NCBI GenBank assembly: GCA_947496865.1
Contig: CANMEE010000002.1
Coordinates: forward strand, 1-64,000
Length of the DNA: 64,000 nucleotides
Direction of reading: 5' to 3'
Origin: an uncultured Sphingomonadaceae bacterium
GTDB taxonomy: Bacteria > Pseudomonadota > Alphaproteobacteria > Sphingomonadales > Sphingomonadaceae
The position numbers and the translations under genes were made by a program. Below, in pieces: positions 25,193 through 33,403 of the stretch (position 1 is the first letter of the stretch; each line of letters opens with the position of its first letter). Below the pieces are notes generated by a model, which was given only the letters and a program-made list of their open reading frames with translations, was not told where the DNA came from and did no database searches.

Positions 25193-26736
25193 GTATCTAT
25201 GAGATACGCGACATGGCCATCGAAATTGATGGCAAGCAGCTGGTCGAGGGTGTCAATATCGCAGTTGAAGCTGGACAATGTACGGCAATTATCGGTGCAT
25301 CCGGTTCGGGAAAAAGCCTGTCCTGTCTCACGCCCTTTGGTTTAACCCCCGGAGTGGCCCGGGGTTCTATCACCCTCGATGGTATTGACCTGATCCAAGC
25401 GGACGCTCATCAAATGCGGGACGCGCGTAGCCGGTTGACTGGCTTTGTCTTTCAGCAACCCCTGACAGCACTAACGCCCCATTTGACTATCGGAGCGCAA
25501 CTTCAAGAGGCTGCTGCACAAGCAGGGCCGCCGCGCTCGTCCAGGCATGAGCTGGCCCAAAGGCTTGAACGTGTTGGCCTGTCGCGCGCGGATGAGCGAT
25601 TGGATCAATTCCCGCATCGGTTGTCGGGTGGAGAGCGTCAACGGGTTATGATTGCGGCGGCTATTGCGCATGAGCCCAAATTGTTGATTGCCGATGAACC
25701 GACCAGTGCTTTGGACGCCAGTTTGCGTGGAGAAATTATGGCGCTGCTGGATGAATTGCGTTTGGAACGAGGATTGGCGATGCTACTTGTCAGCCATGAT
25801 CTCGCTTCGGTTGAGGGGCATGCCGACCAACTGATTGTAATGGATCAGGGCAGGGTGGTGGAGAGCGGCCCGACCGCAAGTCTAATCACCAAGCCGCAAA
25901 AGGAATATACCAAGCGTTTAATGGCCGCCAGTGCGCGCCTCGATGAACCTGCGCCTCAGCTTCAGGAAGTCGGTGATATATTATTGGAAGCTGAGGCTGT
26001 AGCCGTCACCTTCCCCAGGCCCGGATGGCGTCGTGGCAAAATAAAAGCCGTGACGGACATTGGCTTGCATGTGCGTGAAGGGGAAGCGCTCGCTATTGTT
26101 GGCGGATCAGGTTCGGGGAAATCAACCTTGGGTAAAGCGATCGCGGGCATCGGACCTCTAACATCGGGAACGATAAGGTGGCAGGGCCAACCTTTGCCAG
26201 AACGTCGCGCCCGCACAGTTGCAATGCGCGCATTGATTCAACCGGTTTTTCAAGACCCCGTGGCCAGCCTTGATCCACAATGGAAGGTCCGCGATATCGT
26301 CGCAGAGCCGATCAAGCACCTGCAACCCGAGATTCTACGCAAAGACCGTGATGCTATGGTTTTGAAAGCGCTTGAGGATGTGGAACTGGGCGAGGATTAT
26401 CTGAGCAGGATGCCGACCAGTCTATCGGGTGGTCAGGCACAGCGTGTCGCTATAGCGCGCGCTATCGTTGCTAGCCCCCGGCTTTTGGTTCTTGATGAGG
26501 CGACGTCGGCGCTTGACCCATTAGTGGGCTCATCCATCCTGCAATTGCTTCGTAAACTGCAGCAAACCAAAAACCTGAGCATCATCTTCATCACCCATGA
26601 TATCGCGTCAGCCCGGCGCCTGTGCCACAGAATTGTAGTGCTAGATGAAGGCGCTGTGGTTGAAACGGGTGACATGGACTTAGTGATCCGCAATCCACAG
26701 GCTGTAACCACGCAAAAATTGATAGCGGCGAGTTAA
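25189..26736 (+). CDS. duplicated-domain ABC ATPase (DppD-DppF fusion)
   Basis: A 515-residue protein with two complete ATP-binding cassettes. First cassette: Walker A GASGSGKS near residue 36, signature LSGGERQRV, Walker B LLIADEPTSALD. Second: GGSGSGKST near 305, LSGGQAQRVAIARA, LLVLDEATSALD. Such fusions power oligopeptide, nickel or microcin-type importers and replace separate DppD and DppF. ATG 25189 overlaps the permease stop. No extracytoplasmic solute-binding protein gene is found next to the operon, so the binding protein is elsewhere or absent. A strong terminator follows. Confidence 0.9.
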   Translation: MSIYEIRDMAIEIDGKQLVEGVNIAVEAGQCTAIIGASGSGKSLSCLTPFGLTPGVARGSITLDGIDLIQADAHQMRDARSRLTGFVFQQPLTALTPHLTIGAQLQEAAAQAGPPRSSRHELAQRLERVGLSRADERLDQFPHRLSGGERQRVMIAAAIAHEPKLLIADEPTSALDASLRGEIMALLDELRLERGLAMLLVSHDLASVEGHADQLIVMDQGRVVESGPTASLITKPQKEYTKRLMAASARLDEPAPQLQEVGDILLEAEAVAVTFPRPGWRRGKIKAVTDIGLHVREGEALAIVGGSGSGKSTLGKAIAGIGPLTSGTIRWQGQPLPERRARTVAMRALIQPVFQDPVASLDPQWKVRDIVAEPIKHLQPEILRKDRDAMVLKALEDVELGEDYLSRMPTSLSGGQAQRVAIARAIVASPRLLVLDEATSALDPLVGSSILQLLRKLQQTKNLSIIFITHDIASARRLCHRIVVLDEGAVVETGDMDLVIRNPQAVTTQKLIAAS

Positions 26737-26758
26737 ACAAGGCCAACGGAAATAAGAA

Positions 26759-26792
26759 AAGGCCACCCTTTCCCAAGGGCGGCCTTCTTTTT
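26759..26792. terminator. bidirectional rho-independent terminator
   Basis: Twelve-base arms (26759-26770 and 26775-26786, one mismatch) with a 4-base loop. A T-run follows on the plus strand and an A-rich flank gives a T-run on the minus strand. It separates the convergent ABC operon and porin gene. Confidence 0.85.
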
Positions 26793-26829
26793 GTGACGAA
26801 CCTAAATGTGAATTCAAACCCAAGTGGGT

Positions 26830-27606
26830 TTAGAAGGATACGCCCAAAGTGAATACCACAGCGCTGTCGGTGAAATTGTTGACCGCTGGTGCATCCGTAT
26901 CCGTGTAAGCGACGCTAGCCGTCAGATTTTCGGTAATTGCCCAGTCTGCACCAAGCATCCAATCGACATAATTGTCATCACCGAGAACGCCCACTGGATT
27001 GCCCAGCGAACCGTCGTTGATACCAATATTCGCGTTTAGTGTGATCGGTGTATTTGGAATGCCACCGGATACGCCCGTGTAGATGTAGACGTTGTCGTCA
27101 TTGCCAAGGCTGTCTTGTGACCAAGCATAGGCAATACCTGTTGTCAGTTCGACCGGACCAAGTGTGGTTGAAACCGATGCATAAGGCTCAAGATAGTCAC
27201 TTGGGCCAGCAGCGCCGCCTTCACCATTGGGGTATATATAATAGAGTAAACCAACGTCGAGGGTCAGGCCATCGGTGACATCACCGGACCAACCGCCATA
27301 AATATCAAGTTCGGTATGGCCGAATGTTGCACTGTCCTCGATGGAAGAAGCCCAGGTGCCGATGTAGAAACCGCTCTCATGAGAAACATCAATGCCCCCT
27401 TGGACCGCGATATCGCCGTCTGAGAAAGACAGGCCGCGGAAGCGGTAGTCAGATGTGAGGGCTGCATTGCCGGAAATGGTAATTCCGCTGCCTTCAATTT
27501 CTTGTGCGAGAGCCGGGGCTGCTGTGGTCGCCAGTAAAATAGCTGAAAGACCGAAAATTCCCGATTTAACTTTTGTGCCAACTGTGGCTTTTGTGGACGT
27601 GCGCAT
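26830..27606 (-). CDS. TorF-family putative outer-membrane porin
   Basis: A 258-residue exported beta-barrel. The signal peptide (residues 1-34, ending PALA before Gln35) is followed by a glycine-rich strand pattern with the family hallmark ALTSDYRFRGLSFSDGDIAVQGGIDVSHESGFY and WASSIEDS...ELDIYGGW. The C-terminus ends FTLGVSF, a Phe-ended BAM signal. This family (conserved hypothetical Gcw_chp/TorF) is frequent in Sphingomonadales; its substrate is unknown. ATG 27606 with AAAGGGA upstream and a proper signal peptide is preferred over an earlier start. Confidence 0.85.
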   Translation of the reverse strand: MRTSTKATVGTKVKSGIFGLSAILLATTAAPALAQEIEGSGITISGNAALTSDYRFRGLSFSDGDIAVQGGIDVSHESGFYIGTWASSIEDSATFGHTELDIYGGWSGDVTDGLTLDVGLLYYIYPNGEGGAAGPSDYLEPYASVSTTLGPVELTTGIAYAWSQDSLGNDDNVYIYTGVSGGIPNTPITLNANIGINDGSLGNPVGVLGDDNYVDWMLGADWAITENLTASVAYTDTDAPAVNNFTDSAVVFTLGVSF

Positions 27607-27854
27607 GAAAATCCCTTTCTGGTTGATGCGTATCGCCCCTCCTGGAATTTGTTCCGGTTGTCTTTTTATTGCGTCAGCTGGGCTAACGACAGACAATCTC
27701 AAAACATGCAGGAAAAAACTGCATCATAATGCTGCGCCGCACAACAAAAAAATGACAGCAAAGGTGACATATTTTGATAGTGTGGTAATCTGGCCACATG
27801 TGATGCTTTGGCCGCAATCGCGCTTGTTTTGGGCATGTTTAGGGCTTGTTAACT

Positions 27855-28244
27855 ATGAGCATCTATCGCCAAGCCATGTCAAAAATTGATTCCATTACAG
27901 AATTAAATGACCAGGTTGATCCCTTTGCGGAGAGCGTGGCGCGTTTGAAAGCCGTCGAATCGGTTGTTGGTCTGGTTGCAAATATGGCCGGTTCGCCAAA
28001 ACCAGCATCGTTTGCCATGACGGACCCGGGCGGTATGGAATCAGCATATCGTCATAGCTTTCCGATGACCCAGAAGCGATTTGATCGGGGATGCGATGAT
28101 CTGGCTGTCATGGCCCAATCCGGAGCCAAGGCTCTGCTGCAGTTAAATTCTGCGGGTCGAGGTCGTGTAGGCGTTGCTGCTCAGCGGCTGATGCGGGAAA
28201 TTCAAATGTCCGGGCACCGGACGCTTGATCTGCTTCAAAAATAG
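27855..28244 (+). CDS. conserved-looking hypothetical protein, helical
   Basis: About 129 residues from ATG 27855 (AGGG about 10 bases upstream); ATG 27876, giving MSKIDSITEL, is equally possible. No domain recognised. It has no signal peptide or membrane helix. The C-terminal half, rich in Ala, Leu, Arg and Gln, is predicted helical and slightly resembles phasin-like helices, but I would not name it. It ends 5 bases before the convergent mscS stop. Upstream is a 248-base gap after the divergent porin start. Confidence 0.6.
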   Translation: MSIYRQAMSKIDSITELNDQVDPFAESVARLKAVESVVGLVANMAGSPKPASFAMTDPGGMESAYRHSFPMTQKRFDRGCDDLAVMAQSGAKALLQLNSAGRGRVGVAAQRLMREIQMSGHRTLDLLQK

Positions 28245-28249
28245 GTCTT

Positions 28250-29545
28250 TTATTCGGTTGAGAGCTTAACGGTTCCTTTTTCCGGAAGCGATCTGATGTG
28301 GACGTCACGTTGTGGGAACGGGATTTCAATTTCATGTTCTTTGAATAGATCCCAGACGCGCTTGAGCACGGCAGCTTTGAAATTGCCTACCCCTGATTGG
28401 GGATCGTTAATCCAGCATCTGATTTCAAAATTCACACTATTGTCGCCAAATTCTAACATCCAGACCACCGGTTTCGGGTGGTTGAGAACGCGGGGAACGT
28501 CGACACAGGCCTGTTTCATCAGCTCAATGGCATGATCCATATCCGTGTTATAAGAAACACCCACTGGAATACTGATCCGGACATTCTTATTGGAATAGGA
28601 CCAGTTTTCTACTTCCTGTGTCATCAGGTTTTCATTGGGAATCAGATGCTCTTTGCCTTCGCGGGTCAGGACGGATACCGCGCGGACGCCGATTTTATTA
28701 ACCCAGCCAAAGCTGTCACCAACGGCAATTACATCGCCGGGCTTGATGGAGCGGTCCATGAGCAATATTATTCCGGCGATCAGATTGCCGATGGTCTTCT
28801 GCATCCCGAAACCAATGGCCAAGCCAAAGGCACCGGAGAAGACAGCCAAAGCCGTCAGGTCGATACCAAGGACATCAAGGCCAAGAATGAAAGCTGCCCC
28901 CAATATGGCGACGGTGGCGAGCTTTTGCCCCAATACCTTTTGTGCGCCATCAAGTTGGCTATTGGAAATCACGTGGCTGACGAGCTTCATCAATACGCGC
29001 GCGACCGCGAGCAAGATGACGGCGGTCATAACCGTGGTGACGACCGCCAGCAACGAGATACGATTGGTACCGACGTCGATGCCGACCCGTTCGAGGGCGA
29101 TTGTGATGCGGTCTATATTGCCAACCAGTCCAAGCGCGGCAGAAACAAAAACTGTCAGGCCCATCGTGGTGCCAAGCCAATCCGGCATTCGGACCCCGCG
29201 GATCAGATCATTGGTAAACAGTCCCATGGTAATGGCGATGGTCAGAGCAAACACCACCTGGGGTATGAGCTGCCATTCCCATATCGACAGAAAAAAACCG
29301 CATAAGATAAAGGTCGCACCGCGCCGCGTCATATCGCGGATACGCCGTCCAGCTATCTCGCTTTCATAGCCCGCGCGCGTTTCCCAGATATTCCGTAACT
29401 TGGGTCCGATATATTTGCTGAGCAGCCAGCCAGCGATCAATGATAAGACTACTAGCCCCGCGGCCACAGCGCTTTCGATATATTGCACGTTGCGCGGCGT
29501 GTCGGGCGCCAAGGTTTCAAGATAGCCTAGAATGTCTTGCATCAT
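28250..29545 (-). CDS. MscS-family mechanosensitive ion channel
   Basis: A 431-residue inner-membrane protein with about five N-terminal helices followed by the MscS core. The pore helix and beta domain read FGLAIGFGMQKTIGNLIAGIILLMDRSIKPGDVI, then GWVNKIGVRAVSVLTREGKEHLIPNENL. Such channels release osmolytes on hypo-osmotic shock. ATG 29545 overlaps the metC stop (ATGA), so it is translationally coupled to that gene. The protein is longer than E. coli MscS (286 residues) because of the extra N-terminal helices. Confidence 0.9.
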   Translation of the reverse strand: MMQDILGYLETLAPDTPRNVQYIESAVAAGLVVLSLIAGWLLSKYIGPKLRNIWETRAGYESEIAGRRIRDMTRRGATFILCGFFLSIWEWQLIPQVVFALTIAITMGLFTNDLIRGVRMPDWLGTTMGLTVFVSAALGLVGNIDRITIALERVGIDVGTNRISLLAVVTTVMTAVILLAVARVLMKLVSHVISNSQLDGAQKVLGQKLATVAILGAAFILGLDVLGIDLTALAVFSGAFGLAIGFGMQKTIGNLIAGIILLMDRSIKPGDVIAVGDSFGWVNKIGVRAVSVLTREGKEHLIPNENLMTQEVENWSYSNKNVRISIPVGVSYNTDMDHAIELMKQACVDVPRVLNHPKPVVWMLEFGDNSVNFEIRCWINDPQSGVGNFKAAVLKRVWDLFKEHEIEIPFPQRDVHIRSLPEKGTVKLSTE

Positions 29546-30741
29546 AAGGTATTGTTATAGTGTTCAAAGGCTTTGGCAAGATCAGCAATCAAATCGTCGG
29601 GATCTTCAAGGCCGATATGAAGGCGTACCAGCGCGCCTGCCATCGTCCAGTCGGTAGCTGTGCGATATTTACCCGGATCGACGGGCAGGGCCAGGCTTTC
29701 AAATCCACCCCAGCTATAACCGATGCCAAAGAGCGTGAGCGCATCGATAAAGGCGGCACGGGATTTTTCGTCACCTTCGTTGAGTTGGAAAGAAAACAGC
29801 CCAGAGGATCCTTGGAAATCACGTGTCCAGATATCATGACCGGGACAATCAGGCAGGGCGGGGTGCAGCACTTGACCGACTTCGGGACGGTCTTTGAGCC
29901 AGTGAGCGACCGTAAGCGCCGATTGCCCATGCTGTCTTAGCCGAACGTCCAACGTCCGAAGGCCACGGGCGGCAAGATAAGCGTCATCGGGAGAAACCAC
30001 TTGGCCCAGTTGCTGCGCTGTGCGCCTGAGCCGCGTCCAATATTTTTCGTGGGTCGTTGCCGCCCCCATCATCACATCACTATGGCCGACAATATATTTG
30101 GTCGCGGCCACGATGGAGATATCGACGCCATGTTCTAACGCGGTAAAAAAGCGCGATGTTGCCCAGGTGTTGTCCAATAGAGTAACGATACCCGCTTGCT
30201 TTGCTGCCGCACAGATTGCTGGGACATCTTGTACCTCGAAAGTCAAGCTGCCGGGGCTTTCGAGCAATATAGCTTTCGTCTTATCGGTAAACAGCGCAGC
30301 TATGTCTGCACCAATCAAGGGATCATAGTAACGCGCTGCAATGCCCATCCGTTTTAGAAAAGCGTCGGCATAGCTGCGACTGGGGTCATAGCTACTATCG
30401 GTTAGTAGAACTTCGTCGCCCGGTTTGAGCACGGCCAGCATCGCGCAGGCAATGGCCGCGACGCCTGAAGGATAGAGCATGGTTCCTGCTGCACCGGGCT
30501 CCATCTCGGTCAGCGCCTCGGCAAGCGACCATTGCGTCGGAGAACCGCGACGGCCATAGAAAAACTGACCATCCGCATTGGAAGCAACACCTGACCTTAA
30601 ATCCGCAACATTATCATAGAGATGTGTACTGGCACGCCAGACCGGAGGGTTCACAACCGCTCCGGTCCATTCCTTGCGGCGGCCACTGACCACGGCTTGG
30701 GTTGCCGGTTTTTGGCTGGATCGGTCTTTTGTGTTGGCCAA
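29542..30741 (-). CDS. metC: cystathionine beta-lyase (PLP-dependent)
   Basis: A 399-residue fold-type I PLP enzyme of the Cys/Met metabolism family. Seen: YGRRGSPTQWSLAEALTEME near the N-terminus, TLLDNTWATSRFF with the cofactor Asp, and the Schiff-base lysine Lys215 in VAATKYIVGHSDVMMG. The NTWAT and KYIVGHSD variants point to beta-lyase, not gamma-synthase: cystathionine to homocysteine, pyruvate and ammonia. No ATG fits; TTG 30741 is the most complete start, giving the usual length. sseA lies upstream on the same strand with a REP-like element between, so sulfur-amino-acid genes cluster here. Confidence 0.86.
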   Translation of the reverse strand: MANTKDRSSQKPATQAVVSGRRKEWTGAVVNPPVWRASTHLYDNVADLRSGVASNADGQFFYGRRGSPTQWSLAEALTEMEPGAAGTMLYPSGVAAIACAMLAVLKPGDEVLLTDSSYDPSRSYADAFLKRMGIAARYYDPLIGADIAALFTDKTKAILLESPGSLTFEVQDVPAICAAAKQAGIVTLLDNTWATSRFFTALEHGVDISIVAATKYIVGHSDVMMGAATTHEKYWTRLRRTAQQLGQVVSPDDAYLAARGLRTLDVRLRQHGQSALTVAHWLKDRPEVGQVLHPALPDCPGHDIWTRDFQGSSGLFSFQLNEGDEKSRAAFIDALTLFGIGYSWGGFESLALPVDPGKYRTATDWTMAGALVRLHIGLEDPDDLIADLAKAFEHYNNTL

Positions 30742-30749
30742 TTTCTGTT

Positions 30750-30820
30750 CCGTTAGCCCTGAGCCTGTCGAAGGGCATTTCTAGACTAGAGACGGGCTTC
30801 GACAGGCTCAGCCCTAACGG
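30750..30820. repeat. REP-like inverted repeat between sseA and metC
   Basis: Arms 30750-30773 and 30797-30820 pair at 22 of 24 positions around a 23-base centre and contain the CCTGAGCCTGTCGAAG core. That core is familiar to me as a dispersed intergenic repeat of sphingomonads and other Proteobacteria. It may form a strong hairpin in the message. I see one copy in this window. Confidence 0.7.
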
Positions 30821-30839
30821 TAAAAACAGACCTCTATTC

Positions 30840-31676
30840 TCAGGCTGTTGCTTTGGGCGTATCCGCGTCAGCACCCCATTCCGACCAGCTGCCGTCATAA
30901 AGCGCGACTTTTTCGCCGCCAGCAACTGCTGCGGCAAAAGATACAACCGCTGCCGTCATGCCTGACCCACAGGTCGTGACAACCGGGTTCGCAAGATCAA
31001 CACCAGCGCCATCGAACAAGGCTTTCATTTCATCGGCGCTTTTCCAAGTGCCATCGGCATTGAAAAATTCACTATGCGGAATGTTGACGGAACCTGGGAT
31101 ACTGCCAGAGGCAATTCCGGGCCGCGGATCAGCTTCAGCACCCGTGAAGCGCCCTGCTGGACGCGCATCAACAACTTGTTCTGCTTTGCTATGCAGGTTG
31201 GCGAGCATGTCCGCTTTTGTACGGACATCCTTGTCGTCTTGCCAGACGGTGAAATGGCGATGACGCAACGCTTCTTTGCCAGTTTCCAGCGGACGGCCTT
31301 CGGCTTTCCACTTGGCAATGCCGCCATCGAGTATCGCGACTTCATGCGCGCCAAAAATGGTCAGCATCCACCAGGCACGCGCCGCGCTTTTAAGCGGGCT
31401 GTCATCATAAAGAACAATGCGGCTACCGTCGCCCAAACCCAGTGATTGCATACGACTGGCAAATTTTTCTGGCGGCGGGAGCATGTTTTCAACCGGATTG
31501 CCGGTATCTGTTAGGTCGCTCAGGTCCATGAAGACCGCGCCCGGGATATGGCCCGCTTCATATTCCGCGGCCGGATCGCGCCCAGCGTCGGGCATGAATT
31601 TGGTGGCATCAACTATACGCAAATCCGATGCGCCCAGTTCATTTGCGAGCCAGTCAGTGGTTACCAGCAGTTCCAT
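30840..31676 (-). CDS. sseA: 3-mercaptopyruvate sulfurtransferase
   Basis: A 278-residue tandem-rhodanese protein. The first domain (residues 5-130) is structural. The second holds catalytic Cys236 in the loop CGSGMTA, close to the CGSGVTA loop of mercaptopyruvate sulfurtransferases and unlike the CRKGVT of thiosulfate sulfurtransferases. It transfers sulfur from 3-mercaptopyruvate to thiol or cyanide acceptors. ATG 31676 with AAGGAG 7-8 bases upstream is clearly better than an earlier in-frame start. It is probably co-oriented with metC. Confidence 0.9.
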   Translation of the reverse strand: MELLVTTDWLANELGASDLRIVDATKFMPDAGRDPAAEYEAGHIPGAVFMDLSDLTDTGNPVENMLPPPEKFASRMQSLGLGDGSRIVLYDDSPLKSAARAWWMLTIFGAHEVAILDGGIAKWKAEGRPLETGKEALRHRHFTVWQDDKDVRTKADMLANLHSKAEQVVDARPAGRFTGAEADPRPGIASGSIPGSVNIPHSEFFNADGTWKSADEMKALFDGAGVDLANPVVTTCGSGMTAAVVSFAAAVAGGEKVALYDGSWSEWGADADTPKATA

Positions 31677-31819
31677 TATATGCTCCTTGTGCAAGCAGAG
31701 GATTAAATCGCCTCTGCTTCAATATGCCAATGTTTATCGATTCGTGTTCCAGCCGTCGAGGCTATAATGCATTGGACACGGAATCCACAGCTTATGTGGC
31801 TTTTCGGCAAATGATTGAT

Positions 31820-33349
31820 TTATAACCGTTCCAGAAACGCTTTTGCGCTGGCTCTAAGCTCATTTTGAACGTCCGGAGCCATATTATTCCATGTGCGATA
31901 AGGCATGGCCAGACGGTTATTATTTTTCAGCTTATCTTTGTTTCGCGCCAGAAAATCCCAGTAAAGGGCATTGAAGGGACAGGCGTTCTTGCCGGTGCGT
32001 TGTTTTACATCATACCGGCATGACGCGCAGTGATCGGACATTTTGTTGATATAGTTTCCGGACGAGGCATAGGGTTTGGACGCAATAATCCCGCCATCGC
32101 CAAATTGACTCATCCCTAACGTATTGGGGAGCTCAACCCATTCATAGGCATCGGCATAAACCTCTAAATACCATATATGCACGGCATGCGGGTCTATTCC
32201 CGCAATCAAAGCAAAATTGCCGGTAATCATCAGTCGCTGGATATGATGCGCATAGGCCAGGTCCAACGTCTGTCCAATAGCTTCGGAAAGGCACTGCATG
32301 TCTGTCTCACCGGTATAGTAAAAGTCTGGCAGGGGGCGTTCCGCCTCCAGAAAATTGCGCTGTGCATATTCAGGTCCTTCGTGCCAATAGATGCCGCGGA
32401 CATATTCGCGCCAGCCGATGATCTGGCGAATAAAACCCTCCGCAGCGTTGAGCGGTACTTTGCCATTGGCATAAAGATTTGCGACCTCCTGGCAGAGATT
32501 GAGGGGATCAAGCAGCCCGCTATTGAGGTAGGGCGAGAGAATGGAGTGCCAAAGAAATGGTTCGCCCGTAAGCATAGCATCTTGATAATCGCCAAATTGC
32601 GCCAATGCATGATCGAGAAACTGCCTGCGTTGTTGCAGGGCTTCTTCATGGGTGACCGCAAAATGAAAATGGTCAAGGGAGCCGGGATGATCGGCGAACC
32701 GTTTTGCTACCAAGCCCAAGACATCTTGCGTGATATCATCAGGTTGAAAACGGATCGGATTGGGCATCATCAGATCATCCGGTGCAGGCTTGCGGTTTTC
32801 CGCGTCATAATTCCATTTGCCGCCTTCCGGCTTGCCATCCTCGTCCAATAGCAACCCGGTTTTGCGGCGCATCTCGCGATAGAAAAACTCCATCCGCAAT
32901 TGTTTTTTGCCTTCCGCCCAATCTTCAAATTCCTGATGCGTCGCAATGAAACGATGGTCCGGGCAAATGGTCACCGGCACATCAAACTGATCCTGCCAGT
33001 TTTCTATCATCCCCATAACCCGCCATTCCCCCGCTTCGGTGACGCGGATGGAACCAGCATTGTGCCGTTCGAATGCCCGGGCTAGTTCGCCGGTAAAGCT
33101 GCCGCTATTATCAGGATTGTCTAACGTGATATAGTCCACTGTCCAGCCGCGCTCCCGCAATGCGGCTGCGTGGTGGCGCATGGCAGAGAATATGTAAGCG
33201 ATTTTGGCTTTGTGATGCTTCACATACGTGGTCTCGCTATCGGCCTCGATCATCAAGATGACGGACTGATCCGGATCTTGATCGGCAAGGGCAGAGATGT
33301 GAAGCGATAGCTGGTCACCGAGGACAGGGATGAGCGTTTTCTTGAACAT
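31820..33349 (-). CDS. FeS-type bacterial cryptochrome/(6-4) photolyase
   Basis: A 509-residue flavoprotein of the FeS-BCP group (PhrB/CryB). The N-terminal Rossmann domain (TLIPVLGDQLSLHISAL) would hold the antenna. The FAD domain has GWREYVRGIYW, HIQRLMITGNFALIAGIDPHAV and WYLEVYADAYEWVELPNT. The four cluster cysteines are at 353, 441, 444 and 457, the spacing seen in Agrobacterium PhrB (350, 438, 441, 454). It should repair UV-induced (6-4) photoproducts with blue light. ATG 33349 follows a purine-rich GGTAAGAG. Monocistronic. Confidence 0.93.
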   Translation of the reverse strand: MFKKTLIPVLGDQLSLHISALADQDPDQSVILMIEADSETTYVKHHKAKIAYIFSAMRHHAAALRERGWTVDYITLDNPDNSGSFTGELARAFERHNAGSIRVTEAGEWRVMGMIENWQDQFDVPVTICPDHRFIATHQEFEDWAEGKKQLRMEFFYREMRRKTGLLLDEDGKPEGGKWNYDAENRKPAPDDLMMPNPIRFQPDDITQDVLGLVAKRFADHPGSLDHFHFAVTHEEALQQRRQFLDHALAQFGDYQDAMLTGEPFLWHSILSPYLNSGLLDPLNLCQEVANLYANGKVPLNAAEGFIRQIIGWREYVRGIYWHEGPEYAQRNFLEAERPLPDFYYTGETDMQCLSEAIGQTLDLAYAHHIQRLMITGNFALIAGIDPHAVHIWYLEVYADAYEWVELPNTLGMSQFGDGGIIASKPYASSGNYINKMSDHCASCRYDVKQRTGKNACPFNALYWDFLARNKDKLKNNNRLAMPYRTWNNMAPDVQNELRASAKAFLERL

Positions 33350-33403
33350 TTCTCTTACCTGTCAGAATATACCGCTCATCGCAGTCTGTGCTTTGGTACA
33401 TTC

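Noticed and set aside
28478-29369. Two long plus-strand frames opposite mscS
   Set aside because: Antisense to a clear MscS-family gene with good motifs; no ribosome site or domain of their own.
32177-32851. 224-codon plus-strand frame opposite the photolyase
   Set aside because: Antisense to a well-supported photolyase with all cluster cysteines; spurious.
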